Shown: positions 20,062 to 33,336, numbered from the stretch's first letter. The stretch is 64,000 nucleotides of DNA from Liolophura sinensis (GCF_032854445.1 NC_088307.1:27070547-27134546), one strand, 5' to 3'. Notes: generated by a model from the letters alone, not told the origin. Made by a program: numbers and translations.

Positions 20062-22767
20062 CTGCAAGGAAAACATAGTGTGATTTAAGAAAATAGATTT
20101 GACAGCAAAGAGCTTCACTCCCTAATACGCGACACAGAACTTACGCAAAACGTCAGTTCAACAAATTAAGTACAAACTAACAGAGAAAAGAGACGAGCAG
20201 TACTTAAGGTACTAAAAGACGACCACAGGCCATCAATGAGTGAAAATCCCCTTCATGTCACCAATGCATGACTAGCATGTCAAGTATGTAAAACCTCAGC
20301 TCAATACTGTACATACAGTACGTTTTGAGATATGACAGTAACATGTACATTGTACATCACAGCGGTAAGAAGGAATTAAGTTGGTAATTTATTGTACTAA
20401 AACACACACACAGGGCATCATTGACGGAGCATCAACCTCTGGTCACTGAGCAGTACATGTATGTACAAACTGAACCCAGTGCTTTGTAGAAATGAAGTAC
20501 TGGCTGCCTTTCTGAGATATTAAACTACTTTACCTTGATTAAGGCTTATTTAATCTGTTATTCTCATTCAGATTATTTTTCTTCTTCTCTGGCAACTGCT
20601 ATTTATTTCGTTTTGCGAGAAAACTGCGTGTCACAGTTGTTAACTTTCTATACATGTTGATTACCAAATCGCTTAGGCTACCTGCTGGAGTATAAAACTT
20701 TATCCACATCTGACCCACTTTTCACCCACATCGGAAAAGTATGGAAATCTAAAAAAAAAAAAAAAATTAAATGATTAATAAATAATTGCATTGAAAATTG
20801 ATACGCATGTAAAAGACTAACGGGAAGTATCAGGATAGCAAATTTCATGCAAATCGGTCGAGAAATATGGAAGGTGACTATTGGTCGTATAAGTAACGTG
20901 ATAACCTACGGCTGAATTTGGAAAAAATAAGATAGCAGTTAGATGTGGTGTAACCTTCTGCAGAGTAGTTTGTTTTTGAGTTTTTCTTTAAATTACTATT
21001 AAAGCTGAGCACTTCAGTTTCATTTTTCGAAAGCCACCTGACCGGATACCTTAGTAATTGGTCAACAGATAGATCAACTACTGATCTTCACTTTTGATTG
21101 GTAAGACCGTTGGGCTACAAATGACAGTTTTCTCGCAAACTGCATGTTTTTTTTTATCATTGTCAGATCTTAAAATTTCAGCATCTCGAAAACTGTTAAA
21201 GATAGAAACAACAAACATTGCAGTTTTAGATAGGAACATTTGAAGCAGCTTTTAATGTTTTAGTCTGTTTAGCCAGTCTCATGATTTACCAGCCATTTGG
21301 AATTTTATTGAAACGCTTAATACGTCTTCTTCTCCAGAAGGTCTTCCAGCAACCTGCGGATGGTCGTGGGTTTCCCCAGGGCTCTGCCCGGTTTCCTCCA
21401 ACATTAATGCTGGCCGCCGTCGTGTAAGTGAAATATTCTTGACTAAGGCGTAAAACACCAACAGAACGGCTTATGATCTATAGATGTTTCATCTGCAATT
21501 TTTAGGTGGATCGCTGAACCCATGTTGCCCAAAAACTGTGGTTCGGTATTCACACATCGTACGTAACTGATCAAAGAAATTAACTCAAAGGTGGGTGAAT
21601 TCTAAAAACCGCTTGAACTGATAAAACAAAATTACTGTCTGATAGTCCTTTACTTTAGGATTACAAATCTGTAAGAATTATTTATGTGCGTTGTATAGTT
21701 TTCATGTTATGGCGAAAAAACCATCAAAGATTTGAAGTATGACATAAAACCCCAAAAATTTGACACTAACTGTCATGCAAATAACAGGGGAGCTTCGTGC
21801 TAGACTGCATGAAACCCATTCACTTTGGTCTGCCAGCTATTGGGCATGTACTCATGTTTGGCACCAGAAGCAGAACGGACTCCCTATACTTGTGGCCCAG
21901 CACTGTAATACGAGTGCAATGATCATTTTCTTTTCACTGCCTTTGACACCATTGCCACAGTGCCACAGTGCCCTAGCAGTCATCGGTTGAAATCCAGATT
22001 TGTGCAAATCTTCGTTTTCGTTTTTCTTCAATTATCATAAAATTATTAGGAACCAGACTACCAGCCCTAGCAGCCTGATGTTCAAATCAAGCCTAATCCT
22101 TACCATTATTAATATTTCGCGGTCTTAAATCGGAATCACTTTGGAACATTTTTTCTCTGCAATGTTTGATTTCAGCGTGACCTACTTTTGGCACCATATT
22201 ACCACGAACAAAAGGTCGTTAGATGTCTTTTTCCCGAGAAATTTATTATGCACAGCTGGAAAACATATCTAAAACATCAATCAACCACATCAATCAACCA
22301 TATTTTGGCACTTCCTTCTCGTTTAGGTTTCATGCACCACAGCAACTGCCCTACAAAATATACTAATACTTCCATAAGTAATTATATGTGTGAGGGCCTC
22401 GGTGGTTTGCCTGCCAGTGCGGCAGAATGACCCAGGAGCCTGTCACTAATGCGGATGTTTTGAATTCAAGTCCAGCCCATGCATGCTGGCTTCCTCCCCG
22501 GTTGTACGTTGGCCTATGTACATGGATATGTAAAGTAAAAAAAAAAGACGGTATGTACAACACAAACACTATACTGCTGTATGCCTCATTCATAATTGTT
22601 TACTTCTGAACAAGATAATGTATAAAACAACCATGTGAACATCTGACATATATATATGATACACAAGATCAATTAAAAACGAATGAACACATTGACTGAG
22701 CAGATACATGCAAGCTGTGAAACTGCGTTGGAATTGGTTACAAGAACTGATAATTTCAGAGGGGCGG
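20062..22767. other. Spacer between caspase 5' side and CCNB1IP1 3' end
   Basis: No coding exon was recognised. It contains an A-run at 20751-20766 and truncated plus-oriented family-2 SINEs at about 21325-21470 (tail half) and 22390-22520 (tRNA-like head half: gagggcctcggtggtttgcc). The 3' untranslated region of CCNB1IP1 should start at 22767 and run to lower coordinates. A candidate polyadenylation signal (tttatt on the plus strand) lies at about 22241, but this is weak. Confidence 0.5.
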
Positions 22768-25700
22768 TCATCTTCTCCCTGACGGAGTCCCTATCTCCAG
22801 GTTAAACCTGTCCTGTACGCTGGAGAGGTTAGTGTCAGAGGCGGACAAGGTGGGTGTAGCATGCGGCTTAAACACAAAGTCCTCTGCAACAAAGAACAAA
22901 ACGAAAAGGTCAAAAACTTCAACTACAACATGTCATATTACATTGCTCCCATGCCACTGTTTGTTAAAATGTGATGACAACACAATACTGTGACTGCTGT
23001 GATAAATTGCTAATAACCCATTCTGCTTAAACTGTGGTCCTAGAGGACGCACAAGTTAGTACTAGAATGTACATGAAGTTACAATGAAACCCAAACAGAG
23101 AGGTCAGATACTATCACATTGTCATCATGTTTTTTTTTTCTATCAACTTAGATTTACGGCAAATTAGAACACCTCTCACCATAACGCCGCCACGATTATC
23201 CGCAGCTTGTTGTCAGACCTTTCCACGTACAGCCGGAAAAGAATAAATCAATCAATAAATAAATATAATGAAGAGATTCTCCATGGCAAATGCGCCTGAC
23301 GCAGCGTTGCCACAGCCTTATAGCAATATAACCACGTTTTCATTCGGTTATTTTCCATGTGTGGGAATGTCTGCAGCAACCTGCAGATGGTCGTGGGATT
23401 CCCAAAGCCCTGCCCGGTTTCCTCCCAAATAATGCTGGCCGCCATTGTATAAATAAAATATTTTAGAGTGCAGCGTAAACCGCCAATCAAATAAATAAAT
23501 ATTCGGTTATTTCGACTGACAAAGCTACATACCCCCTACGGCGCTTGAGCTGCTCTCGTTCAAGCTCACTTTACACCAATGCCATTACAAAAAACATTTG
23601 TATGGAAGCCTTGAACAACTCCGATGTCACTGGGGACAGGGTGATGAGGAAGGAAATGCTGCCAGAAACTCGACCTTCATTTCTAATAATATTTCATACA
23701 AATGCATTCTCTTCGTCTAAAGTATGGAGTTTGCCATGATTATAACCAACACTTGAAACAATGTTATTGATGATTGCTGATTAATCAGTCCCACCAGCAG
23801 TACAGCTCTCAGCCTAAACAAGCTTACTAGCATCGCACAGACTAAATCATCAAGCTTGTTAAGTGGTGGCAGTGATGTAAAGCGAACGGATAGAGCGGCA
23901 CATGCGCTATAAGGGGTATTTTAACCTAACTATATATGAAATCCATATGATTACCGAGGTTGTACTTTTACCAATTTTATACTTACTCTCGCTCAATGAA
24001 TTGGTTTGTGGAGGCCCAAAGTCTATTGCTGAATGCTCCTGATGACGCTTGCTTCGCATCAGGAAATCTGTAGGAAACAATTTATTCTTAGAGGCAAAAT
24101 CCCCACATCACTGTCACAGACATAAACGGTCCCCAATGTATTGAATAACACTTCAACTGTTAACCTTGATGAAATATGTGCTAATTGCCAGCACATGACA
24201 TATGTTCAGCATTTCTTTTTTGTCATCTTTAAAAGCCGCTGTAAGTGTGATGATTTGATTTAGAGTATCCCGGCTGAAAGAAAAAATATGTCTACGTCAT
24301 TATTATCACTAAGGCTTTAAAAAACTTAAGAGACACAATGAAACAAATTTCATCACCGGTTCAACTGCTTTAAACACCATACCACCTACAGTATACCAAT
24401 GATGTCCGTAACTACATGTATTTAACGTCTTATTGCACCGGATCAACAAATACGGTTCCATCATGCATCCATCGTGCACAGGTCTTAGGAACTCTCCCGA
24501 GAAGACAGCCATTCAAATCACACAAGCCTGAACGGAATTTAGACTTAAACAGGCTATATATCGGAGATTTTTGGCAAAAGTCGACCAACTCTATTCAAAT
24601 TTCCTCTATATTTTAGAATGATCCAAATAACTGCCTTTCACAAAATATCAATCTCCTCAGCGCACGCTTTACAGTTCAGAATCAGTACTCAAGTTCTTAA
24701 AATTAAAAAAAAAAAAGTAGGATCGCATTATGGCTTTACCGAACTTTATGATTTTCACGCTATAAATAGTGCAGGTACCAATCTGATATTTACTGAAAGG
24801 CAAAAAATTCTAGCTCTTCTTGGTAAATGCAGAAACTTTGATTCTATTAGCAAATATGGATTTTTTGCCCAAAATGTCCAATGTATATTTAAACGTCATT
24901 TTCCACCTCTAGCTGGATCATCTTCGGATTAAGGTCTAACCCTGACAGGCGTACAATGAGTGAAATCGAAAAAAAACATTAACAACAAAAAAGGGTATCT
25001 TTATAGGCAGAATTAGATCGAACAGATTTTCATCAGTCTTACCCTCCCCCGTCGTGACGGAGATGTGGTTGTGATGCTTGAATGTGTGAGGTCCTGGTCG
25101 GTTGTCCTGGCCGCCATCTGTCTCAAAGGTCGAATGGGTGATAGACTTCCTCCTCAGTCCGTCATACAGAGACTGGGAAGTACAAAATACACCTTATACA
25201 GCTTATCACAAAACATTTCTTTACATATGTACCAACGTTCACATGGTTAGGATAATTTCTTTGTTTTCACACCTTTCTCGCATCTATAGCTGTGTGATTG
25301 CTAAATAACAAATGTAAACGCCCAGCTCAAATGGAGCTCCTCTGAAGCACCTGTGAAGCGCTTCTGAAGCCCCATGTGAAGCGCTAATCAAGTGCCTATG
25401 AAGTGCTTGCCCCAACAGCTCTTCAGTAGAACTGCCTTTGAAACCTCTAAACCTGACCTCAATGAGATAAAGGAAGCGCCCCAGAAGCGCCTCCAGAAAA
25501 TGTAAATGATGCGCCTGGAAGCCGCTCTGCAGCTCTATGGGAGGCTCTCTGGAGCGCACAAGAAGCCCCTCAAGAGCTCCCTGGAGTGTGCTGGAAGCCC
25601 TTCCAGAATGCCCATGTAGCCCTACTGGAGTAGGGTGTAGCTATTAAATTTCCATTTCTTTCATTTCCACTTGTCTTCAAGTTCTGGAACCTTGCGTTCA

Positions 25701-28700
25701 CATTTTTTTGAAATATGGTGGCAGTCATTCTCATGAAAGGTTCATGACAAGATTCAACCCCATGTAGTGTGGCTGCTTGATGGCAGTAAAATTGCACACT
25801 GTCATGATTCTATCCTTTCATTCCCACACTGTCGTGTTCAGGTAGTGGGCAAGAACAATTTAAATGGAGTATGATCTTCTTCATTTTCTTCATTATCAGG
25901 TCTGTTCATATTTCATGAACTAGTGGTAAAATCGCAAAAAAGTGGTAAATTGCTGTTTTTATTGTAATTGTTTGAATGATTTTGTCATGGAAATAATCAT
26001 CAACTGAATTTTGGCTCTATTCTAGGGATCAATTTAAGGCTACACTTTTTGCAGTAGATAAACTGTCCACGTTTGGAGTGCGCCTCTGAAGTTCTACTAG
26101 TCTGCTCAGCAGGAAAAGTTTCAGAAGTGTCTCTGAAGCCCCTGCTACTGACTGAACGGAAAGAGAAAAATTGTCTAAGTCTGGAAGTGCCCCTGAAGCC
26201 CCTCATACTAGACTGTATGGCAGCGGAAAAGTTGTTCAAGTTTATGAAGTGCCCCTGAAGCCCCTCATACTAGACTGTATGGCAGCAGAAAAGTTGTTCA
26301 AGTTTATGAAGTGCCTCTGAAGCCCCTCATACTAGACTGTATGGCAGCAGAAAAGTTGTTCAAGTTTATGACGTGCCTCTGAAGCCCCTCATACTAGACT
26401 GTATGGCAGCAGAAAAGTTGTTCAAGTTTATGAAGTGCCCCAGAAGCCCCCCATACTAGACTGTATGGCAGCAGAAAAGTAGTTCAAGTTTATGAAGTGC
26501 CTCTGAAGCCCAACATACTAGACTGTATGGCAGCAGAAAAGTTGTTCAAGTTTATGAAGTGCCTCTGAAGCCCAACATACTAGACTGTATGGCAGCAGAA
26601 AAGTTGTTCAAGTTTAGGAAGTGCCCTGGAAGCCCCCCATACTAGACTGTATGGCAGCAGAAAAGTTGTTCAAGTTTATGAAGTGCCTCTGAAGCCCAAC
26701 ATACTAGACTGTATGGCAGCAGAAAAGTTGTTCAAGTTTAGGAAGTGCCCTGGAAGCTCCTCATACTAGACCGTATGGCAGCAGAAAAGTAGTTCAAGTT
26801 TATGAAGTGCCTCTGAATCCCCTACTGCTTTCAGGCGCTTCAAATGAAGCACATGGGAAGCACTTTATAAGTGCCAAGGCTTCCAAAGGAGCACTCAAAG
26901 CCTGCTGGAAGTGCCTGGGAAGCCCATGTGGAGGGTATCAGAAGAAGGGGGCTTCAGCTGGAGCTGGTGCTCATTTTCCGGGTTGAGGTGCAGTGAGAAT
27001 CAAGTGTCAGCCAACCATTTGCCAACCATCACACTGATGCCACTGCTCTGGTTTTACTCTCAAAATGCTGTTGTCTTTTACACTGAAATGTTCCTCCTTA
27101 TTCCATAAAAATTATACACTTGGGCAAAAGACATATATGTAGCTAAAATGTCACACAGATACACGTACGTGTCTGGAACGTAAACAACTCAAATTTCCAA
27201 CTCGACTTATCCTTCCATAAAGGGAACATGTCATAAGAATGGTTAACACCTCTCAGGTACATATAGGTAACTAATTTTTGTTGATCTCAGTATACAGCCT
27301 ATTTTTGCACACCTAGAGTTCTCCAAATAAGCAGCCTGAGAAGGGCACTGTCATCTATCATTTCCTATTTTCTTCAGCAAAGAAGTTATTTGCATGCCTG
27401 CTATAGTGATATTAAGTTTATTTTGCATGTTGTTTCAGCTTAAGATCTAAATTAAAAGAGCTATAACTATCCTCAATGAACATCCACATGGTTCAAATGA
27501 TTTGACATTATTTTTCCAGGTTTGCAGTGCCTTTTCAAAAATATTTTCTCTGAGCTTATACGTCAAAAAGAGTTGCATCACACCAGTTGTGGTCAAAAGG
27601 TTATACAGGGGGTTGAGAAAGAGGCTAGGGTAATGGTAAACATTGTCTGTCTAAAGTGAGAAGTCGGTGCAAGTTCGTAAAAGAAAAGGGTAGTTCACAA
27701 AGACAACACCATTAAGAGCAAAAAATGAGATGTGAGATGGCATCGTACTTCAGCTAAAGTTTAGCATTTTACAAGTGACACTTTGTTTTTTATTTTGTTT
27801 GATTCATCCACTTAATAAGGCCATTTAAGAGCTTTTTGTGAAGTTTGATTCATATCTTATCAGAAAAACTATAGCGTCATTTTTTTTGGCATCAAAAGTG
27901 TCACTTTATGTGCTTCTAAAAATGCATTTCATGTTTGTGCATAAATGTACCAAAACTTTAACTGATATATAGTAGTTTATCCTGAGTTTGGAACACACTT
28001 GTGCAGGTGGTAAATGGTCCACACTACCTGTGTTATACAAGAGACTACTTTCCAAAGTAGGATCAATATCACAGCTTGGCTGGAAAGGAAACTTGATTCA
28101 AACATTATAAAAAGCACAAGGAATTAACTCAGAGTTCACAAATCAACAATTTATAAAGTTTTGGGTACTGTACAATAATACCCGTTAACCATATGTTACT
28201 TGATCACATAAAAATAGCATCATACCCTCTCTCTCAGTTTAATAATACATGTAGTTCTGAAAAGGGACCATAAAGAAAACTGCAAATACATGTAATTAAC
28301 TTTACACAGCCAGACACTGGTTTAAGGCTTTACAATGTTAAAACACTGACATCTGCTTTCCTGGCTTATCTCTGGAAAGTACGGGCGACACACAGCATTT
28401 CACTCAGGCAACAAGCTCAATGTTTACATGTATCCCAGACAGACCAACAGTCTGACTTAACCATGAAATCTCAGCCTACATGCATACACATGCATATACT
28501 AACAGGTACTCATATTTTACCTGTAGTTTTTGATACTGCCTGCTTCTCTCCATAAGTTTCTCAGAAACCTCGTTGTACTTTTTCTTTGTGCTATCCAGAT
28601 CCTTTTTAACACCTAAAGATAACAGAAAAGCTTTGTTTATTTCATTAAAACAATTATTGTTCTGTACATCACTACCAGCCACCTACACTCTACATGAGTA

Positions 28701-31700
28701 AAGAGATAAAGTTATAATTACACATGGATATACAAGTTTCCAACTACAAATCATTCCATATTTCAAGGAAATTGGCATAAAACTATCTATCGATACATAT
28801 AAAATGGCCCCCGCTGGCTTAGTCGGCAAAAGCATCCATTAACCTTGCATGCAGACCGAGACAAATGTGTTATTAACCCAGAATCCTAGAACAGTCATAT
28901 ACGTGTATAATCATGACAGTAGAATATAACTGAAACTTTAGTTCTGTATGAAACTTACATCCAACTTAAAAATGAAGAATAAATCAATAAAAAATAAAAC
29001 ATCATCTGAACTTACCTAAAAGTTGTGTTTTCAAAGCTGCAAACAATAATACCAAAAACAAATGATGAACTTAACATGAACTCAACTTAAACAATTCACT
29101 CGCATGTATACATGTACAGCATCAAATATCTTTTCACATATAAACTGAACTACAGAACACCACATTTTTCCCTTCATTCAAGTAACAATCTTTTGCATAA
29201 CCATATTCACCAGACACCATTTTAATGTGTTTCAATGATGGTCAACACTAACTATGTCCAACTGGCATTCATTTCTACTTTCTGTTGTTCTACATTCTAC
29301 ATCACACACCTTTATTCAGTTATGTCAAAAACATTTACTGCAGCACAGTTTTACAATTTATGCAAACAACTTATATCATACAATTTCATAATCTGGTGTG
29401 TGGTGAAGTAACCTGTGAAACCACTTTTAAGATATTAAGAGTCTGCCTAAGGAATGAATTTGATGGGTACCATTTCGCTCTGAGAAATATCAACTGGGGT
29501 AAAAAGTAAGAAGTTAATAGATACGTAGCCTGAAATGACTGTTCTTTTGAAGAAACCCTTTTGTGACTGGACCCTAGGGAAAACTGATGATCACTCACTG
29601 TTAAGTTCAGTTTGCGTCCTACCAATGATCTGCTCGTAATACTGTTCTAACTGCACCACTTTTTCTTTGGCTTTACTGGCAAGGAATTCCTGATAGGTCC
29701 TTTCCTGGTGAGCCTGTTCATGAAAAGAGGAATATCATTTCTGTAACAAATCTAAACTTGCTCTTGAAAACTGAAAGAATGGGTTTTTTCTTTTACCTGT
29801 ATGTTAATCAACTGATTTTCCTTTTCACTGAAGCAACAGTTTTCATAAATAGAAGTCAGCATTAATAGTGTTAAAATATGAATTGGTTAAGTGAGATAGC
29901 TTTTTTTGTGAGATTTCAAAGAAATTAAAATCTTTCACGCTGCAGTACTTATGAAATATCATCCAAGAATTAATAAAATTGTCACAACATTTTATCCTGT
30001 TAATTCAATTTTGATAACCTCCGTTCTGTAGACGTGCAAACCCCTCAGATTTTAGCCTCTGCTAGACATATGGGTTTCTAGAACTTCATAAATTTTAATC
30101 ACGATAATTATCAAGATTTTAAATGGAATTTGAGCTACTTTTCGTTGTTGACTTCATAATAACTGTTAGTGTGTCTGTATGTATGAGTAGCTGTCAAAGG
30201 ACAGCTCAGGTTCAAACCTGGTAAGTCCAGAAGGAAAGTGCCCTGGTGCAGACTTCCATAACAACCTCTGGCTTCTGCCCTGCAAGGACCATCTGACAAA
30301 TCCAAAATATTCATGACTGATTGATTAATTACTCAATGCTACACTCCATAAGACTTAACTTAAGAATGAGGAGAGTCACAGCAATGGAGGATTTATTTAT
30401 TTGTTTATTTCACTGGAGTTTACGTCATACTCAAAAAAATTTATATGACAGTGCAGGGCCACCATTAGGGTGGTAGGAAACCTACTACTTCTGTAGAAAA
30501 ATGAGCAGGTAGCCGCCTACTTTGACCACTGCTCCTATTTTACTTCATTTAATTCTCTTAGTTTTCCAGGGTAGCTTCTGCTCAAAAAGTTCATGAAAGC
30601 CCTGTCACTAGGTTATAATGATGGACAAAAAGCAATATACAAAGTCAGCTTTATAAGCCGAGTGTTAATGAACCCTCATATCTGCCCTAACCTGTAGGCT
30701 CCAAAAACACTGGGAGCCGGGGAATCCCAAAAATGACTTGTCCCACACCCTGACCCAACCAACACCTCCAGATTAAACCCATCAAAGACAAGATCTACCG
30801 CGTGACTCTGATTTGCCCTACACATTGAAAGATGTTATTGCAAAACTGTAGTTTGTGTCTGGAACTGTGAATTCTACCTGCACGCTGTATATATTAATTT
30901 AATGGTTGTATATACCATCAATTAAACAGGTTAAATGGTCATTTGTTTTTTATCATCCTGCTTATGACCAAACTAGTTTTCAGCCTAACTGCCCCCTGCC
31001 TCCTCCAATGCAAACATTAATTATTTGAACTAATTCATCACTTTTTGTCACTTACAGATTTGTACTGCTCGGAAGGTTGCAAGTCAATTCTAACAATGTC
31101 AAACTTCCCAGAGAGGTTCGATTCACCTGTTACGACAAAACAAAAAAAAAAAGCAAAAAAAGTTAGAGGAGTAATTTTTAGTGATAACAATTTTCTTTTT
31201 ACAAATTATACTAATATACATGTCTTGATGAAAGCATTTCACTTCTATGCATGCAGTATCTTTTTTTGTCATGCAGCTTTCAGTAAGACAGTAGGTTTGT
31301 CAGGCCCCAAAATCAGGAAACGCTGTCTTAGACTTAATGTCTAGAATTTAAAATTAATGTTTAGTTAAGAATAATCAGTGGGAATGAAGTCTAAGACTAA
31401 TTTGTGATCCTGAAGCCTGATTTCTCCAGGTGTTGGGAAATACATGTAATCAGGTTCCAGGCACTGTGGTTAAATTTCCAGTGCCACATCTGATCGCTGT
31501 CCATGGAATAAGAGATTAGGTTGAATATGTTTAGCACATCTCACTAAAGTGACTTAATTTTATAACATGATAACACAATAATTTTGTAGTGTACAGACAA
31601 TGTAAAAAAATTAAGCTTCCTCGATTTGCATAAGTTTCACAAACATTTTTTCTTGTCTGGCCAGGAACATAGAATAATGGGACAGGAATTACGTGCTGAG

Positions 31701-33334
31701 GTATTTCAATAGGAAATAGCTGGAAATAGTTCCCATTGATAGAACAGAGTACACCATCACCTAAAACGTGTTATCACTAAACTGTCACTATACAACAGGA
31801 GAGATCCTTCCTACCTACAAAATAGTGCACACAATATAGTACATGTCAGTCCTGCTTTTAAAAACACAACATACAACTTTCCAAAAAAATATTCCATAAT
31901 GTGTAACATAAAACTGTATTGCTTTGTACAAATGCATCTACTCACAGGCAGGGCAAGTGTAGGCTTTGTTGAACTCTCTGGTGCCATCTTCATCACAGAA
32001 TATGTCTGTGCCAAGTCAAGGACACTCATCTGCTTTATTTCGTTTTTACACGATAAAGCCTAATATACTTTTAATTTCTACTCAGCTGTTAAATAGTTTA
32101 GAAAAATTTCCTCCAGTTCATTTAACGGCAATGATGTCTTTTGACTAATCCACTCATACCCACATATACGCCATGCCTAAATAGGCCTATATGAATACCA
32201 CACTTCTCCCAGCATGAAATTAAGGATACGAGAACAAGAGCTCACCTGAAAGTAAGTAGACATGAGACCAAAATATAACTTAGATGTCAAGATACATGCA
32301 TAATGTTGCCAGCAATATTTAACACACATTATAATAATAAACAAATGTCTTCTGAATTAATACTTTAAAGTGAAAATAGTGGTAAATAAATAAATAAAAA
32401 CTCAGTTGTCTTATCTCTGAGTCTTTCTGTTCTCTTTTACATTAAATATTTCTAATATACACTGTTCAAGTCATTTAATTGTTAAGTTTTTTTTTTGCAT
32501 TAAGCCCAGTGCACACGAGAGATTTGTGCTTAGCAAAAATTCATTGTGGCACTTGCCTTAAGCGCTTAACTCTCGTCGGCGGTGAGTTTTTCTGTACGTT
32601 TTTTCCTTTGGTGAAGATGTGCCAAGTATCTAACGTGTTTGATAATTTCTTTCATTCATGCACAATGCCTTGCCCTGTGCAGCAAATGAAAGCTTATCTT
32701 CTTTCTAGTAGACGCCAATACACATGCGTTTCCATGTCACATGATCAGCAAAATGGCAGCCCACAGCAACATGATAGCAGACATTGAATTATGGCCAGAT
32801 ATCAGTGTTTATATGATGTTTGCTCTTCAGATTTCAAAGAACTTCAGCACGGGAAGAAATTACAAACTTTGACGAAGCAAACCTTTTCAAACCCATTATG
32901 TTTGCATTTCTATATTCATAACACGCAGATGTCTGCTTTGATCGGTCGTCTGCTATAATCATGTGGACCGCCATCTTGCTGATCATGTGACCTGGAAACA
33001 TATATGCATTGGTGAATACTTGAAACTAGATAGCTTTCGTTCAGCGCACAGGGCAAGGCAAAGAAATTATCAAACACGTTAGGTACTTGGCACATCTTCA
33101 CAAAAGGCAAAAACTTACAGGACAGCTCACCGCACACGCGAGTTATGTTCTTAAGGCAAGTGTGATGAACGAACCTTAGCTAAGCACATAGCTACTTTGT
33201 GCGCCATGCTTTAGTCTTATTATCAATTTAAGGTGTGCTTTACAATAAACCGTTGAACAGAGTTAGCCTACCCATGCGTAGCCACTAAGTCTTTTGCGAC
33301 ACTTTTTGAAGTTGCAAACTAGCTCTCCATCCAT
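22768..33334 (-). CDS. CCNB1IP1: E3 ubiquitin-protein ligase CCNB1IP1 (HEI10), complete
   Basis: RING-finger and coiled-coil protein. In the family it acts on meiotic chromosomes to designate crossovers and in mammals interacts with cyclin B. Coding exons (minus): 33334-33272, 32245-32230, 32005-31946, 31126-31056, 30292-30218, 29713-29623, 29036-29016, 28612-28521, 25172-25043, 24067-23987, 22883-22768. All have GT-AG junctions, all phases fit, and the sum is 816 nt or 271 aa (human about 277). RING ligands visible: C7, C12, C25, H27, C30, C44, C47 (motifs LSGYAW, CSHIFCDEDG, CPAC). Then LSGKFDIVRIDLQPSEQY, a helical part with RALSFWTYQ and AHQERTYQE, and a coiled coil ending in the hallmark SEKLMERSRQYQKLQ. 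The C-terminus (KDFVFKP...) ends at TGA 22768-22770. The start ATG follows an acceptor at 33337-33338, so a 5' untranslated exon lies upstream. Assignment is by recalled family sequence and is strong. Confidence 0.93.
23185..23505. mobile_element. Pair of family-2 SINE fragments in opposite orientation
   Basis: A minus-oriented middle fragment is at about 23185-23240 (attatccgcagcttgttgtc), followed by a tail-like aataaatcaatcaataaat at 23242-23265. A plus-oriented 3' half is at about 23360-23505 (agcaacctgcagatggtcgt to caatcaaataaataaat). Both are diverged. They lie in the last intron of CCNB1IP1. Confidence 0.7.
24416..24932 (+). other. Unrecognised open frames inside CCNB1IP1 intron
   Basis: Two consecutive plus-strand frames (66 and 104 codons, the second ending KRHFPPLAGSSSD) lie antisense in an intron. 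No family was recognised and the composition is that of the surrounding intron. They may be a decayed transposon piece or chance. No function is proposed. Confidence 0.2.
25320..25625. repeat. Degenerate GAAGC-rich simple repeat
   Basis: The word gaagcgc/gaagccc/gaagtgc recurs roughly every 8-18 bp (for example tctgaagcacctgtgaagcg). The same word family bounds and pervades 26070-26940, suggesting that both belong to one expanded repeat or element. In the CCNB1IP1 intron. Confidence 0.65.
26070..26940. repeat. Minisatellite, 62-bp unit, about 11 copies, with GAAGC-rich end
   Basis: A 62-bp unit (agtgcctctgaagcccctca, tactagactgtatggcagca, gaaaagttgttcaagtttat) runs from about 26070 to 26825; copies differ at a few sites, notably tga versus gga before agtgcc. 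From 26826 to 26940 a degenerate gaagc-rich tract like that at 25320-25625 follows. Confidence 0.92.
27765..27960 (+). repeat. Dispersed repeat family X, copy 1
   Basis: The sequence contains aagtttagcattttacaagt, gacac, gattcatccac and gaagtttgatt in the same order as 42480-42720 and, reversed, 51780-51965. It has no coding potential. It is an uncharacterised interspersed element in a CCNB1IP1 intron. Confidence 0.6.
29016..29036 (-). other. CCNB1IP1: 21-nt microexon of CCNB1IP1
   Basis: A 21-nt exon (acceptor gtttgcag, donor gtaagt) adds seven residues (ALKTQLL, shared with flanking bases) to the coiled coil. It enters and leaves in phase 1, so inclusion or skipping keeps the frame, which would allow a natural 7-residue, one-heptad length variant. 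Confidence 0.85.
30390..30485 (-). mobile_element. Family-2 SINE tail fragment
   Basis: It contains tttatttatttgtttatttc, actggagtttacgtcatact and a diverged core start; the rest is missing. A tRNA-head-like scrap (ggcccccgctggcttagtcg) is also seen at 28807-28850. Confidence 0.6.
32230..32245 (-). other. CCNB1IP1: 16-nt microexon of CCNB1IP1
   Basis: Exon GTGAGCTCTTGTTCTC, with acceptor ttactttcag and donor gtatcc, encodes V22-S26 plus the first base of H27. It supplies zinc ligand C25 of the RING, so skipping would both shift the frame and destroy the RING. Found by looking for the missing five residues between the flanking exons; the phases (0 in, 1 out) fit exactly. Confidence 0.85.
32503..33215. 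mobile_element. Long inverted repeat, MITE-like element
   Basis: Two arms of about 270-300 bp (about 32503-32775 and 32930-33215) are imperfect reverse complements. Both strands encode the same string KMCQVxNVFDNFF and SHDQQxG when translated outward-in, and both have gcacttgccttaag near the outer side. A spacer of about 150 bp separates them. No transposase is seen, so it is probably a non-autonomous DNA element. It sits in the first coding intron of CCNB1IP1, close to the 16-nt microexon. Confidence 0.7.
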
Positions 33335-33336
33335 AT

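Noticed and set aside
24618-24932. Protein-coding gene of 104 codons
   Set aside because: No recognised family, antisense in an intron, no splice or promoter support.
25284-25559. 91-codon minus-strand frame (SREPPIELQSG...)
   Set aside because: It is produced by the GAAGC-rich degenerate repeat.
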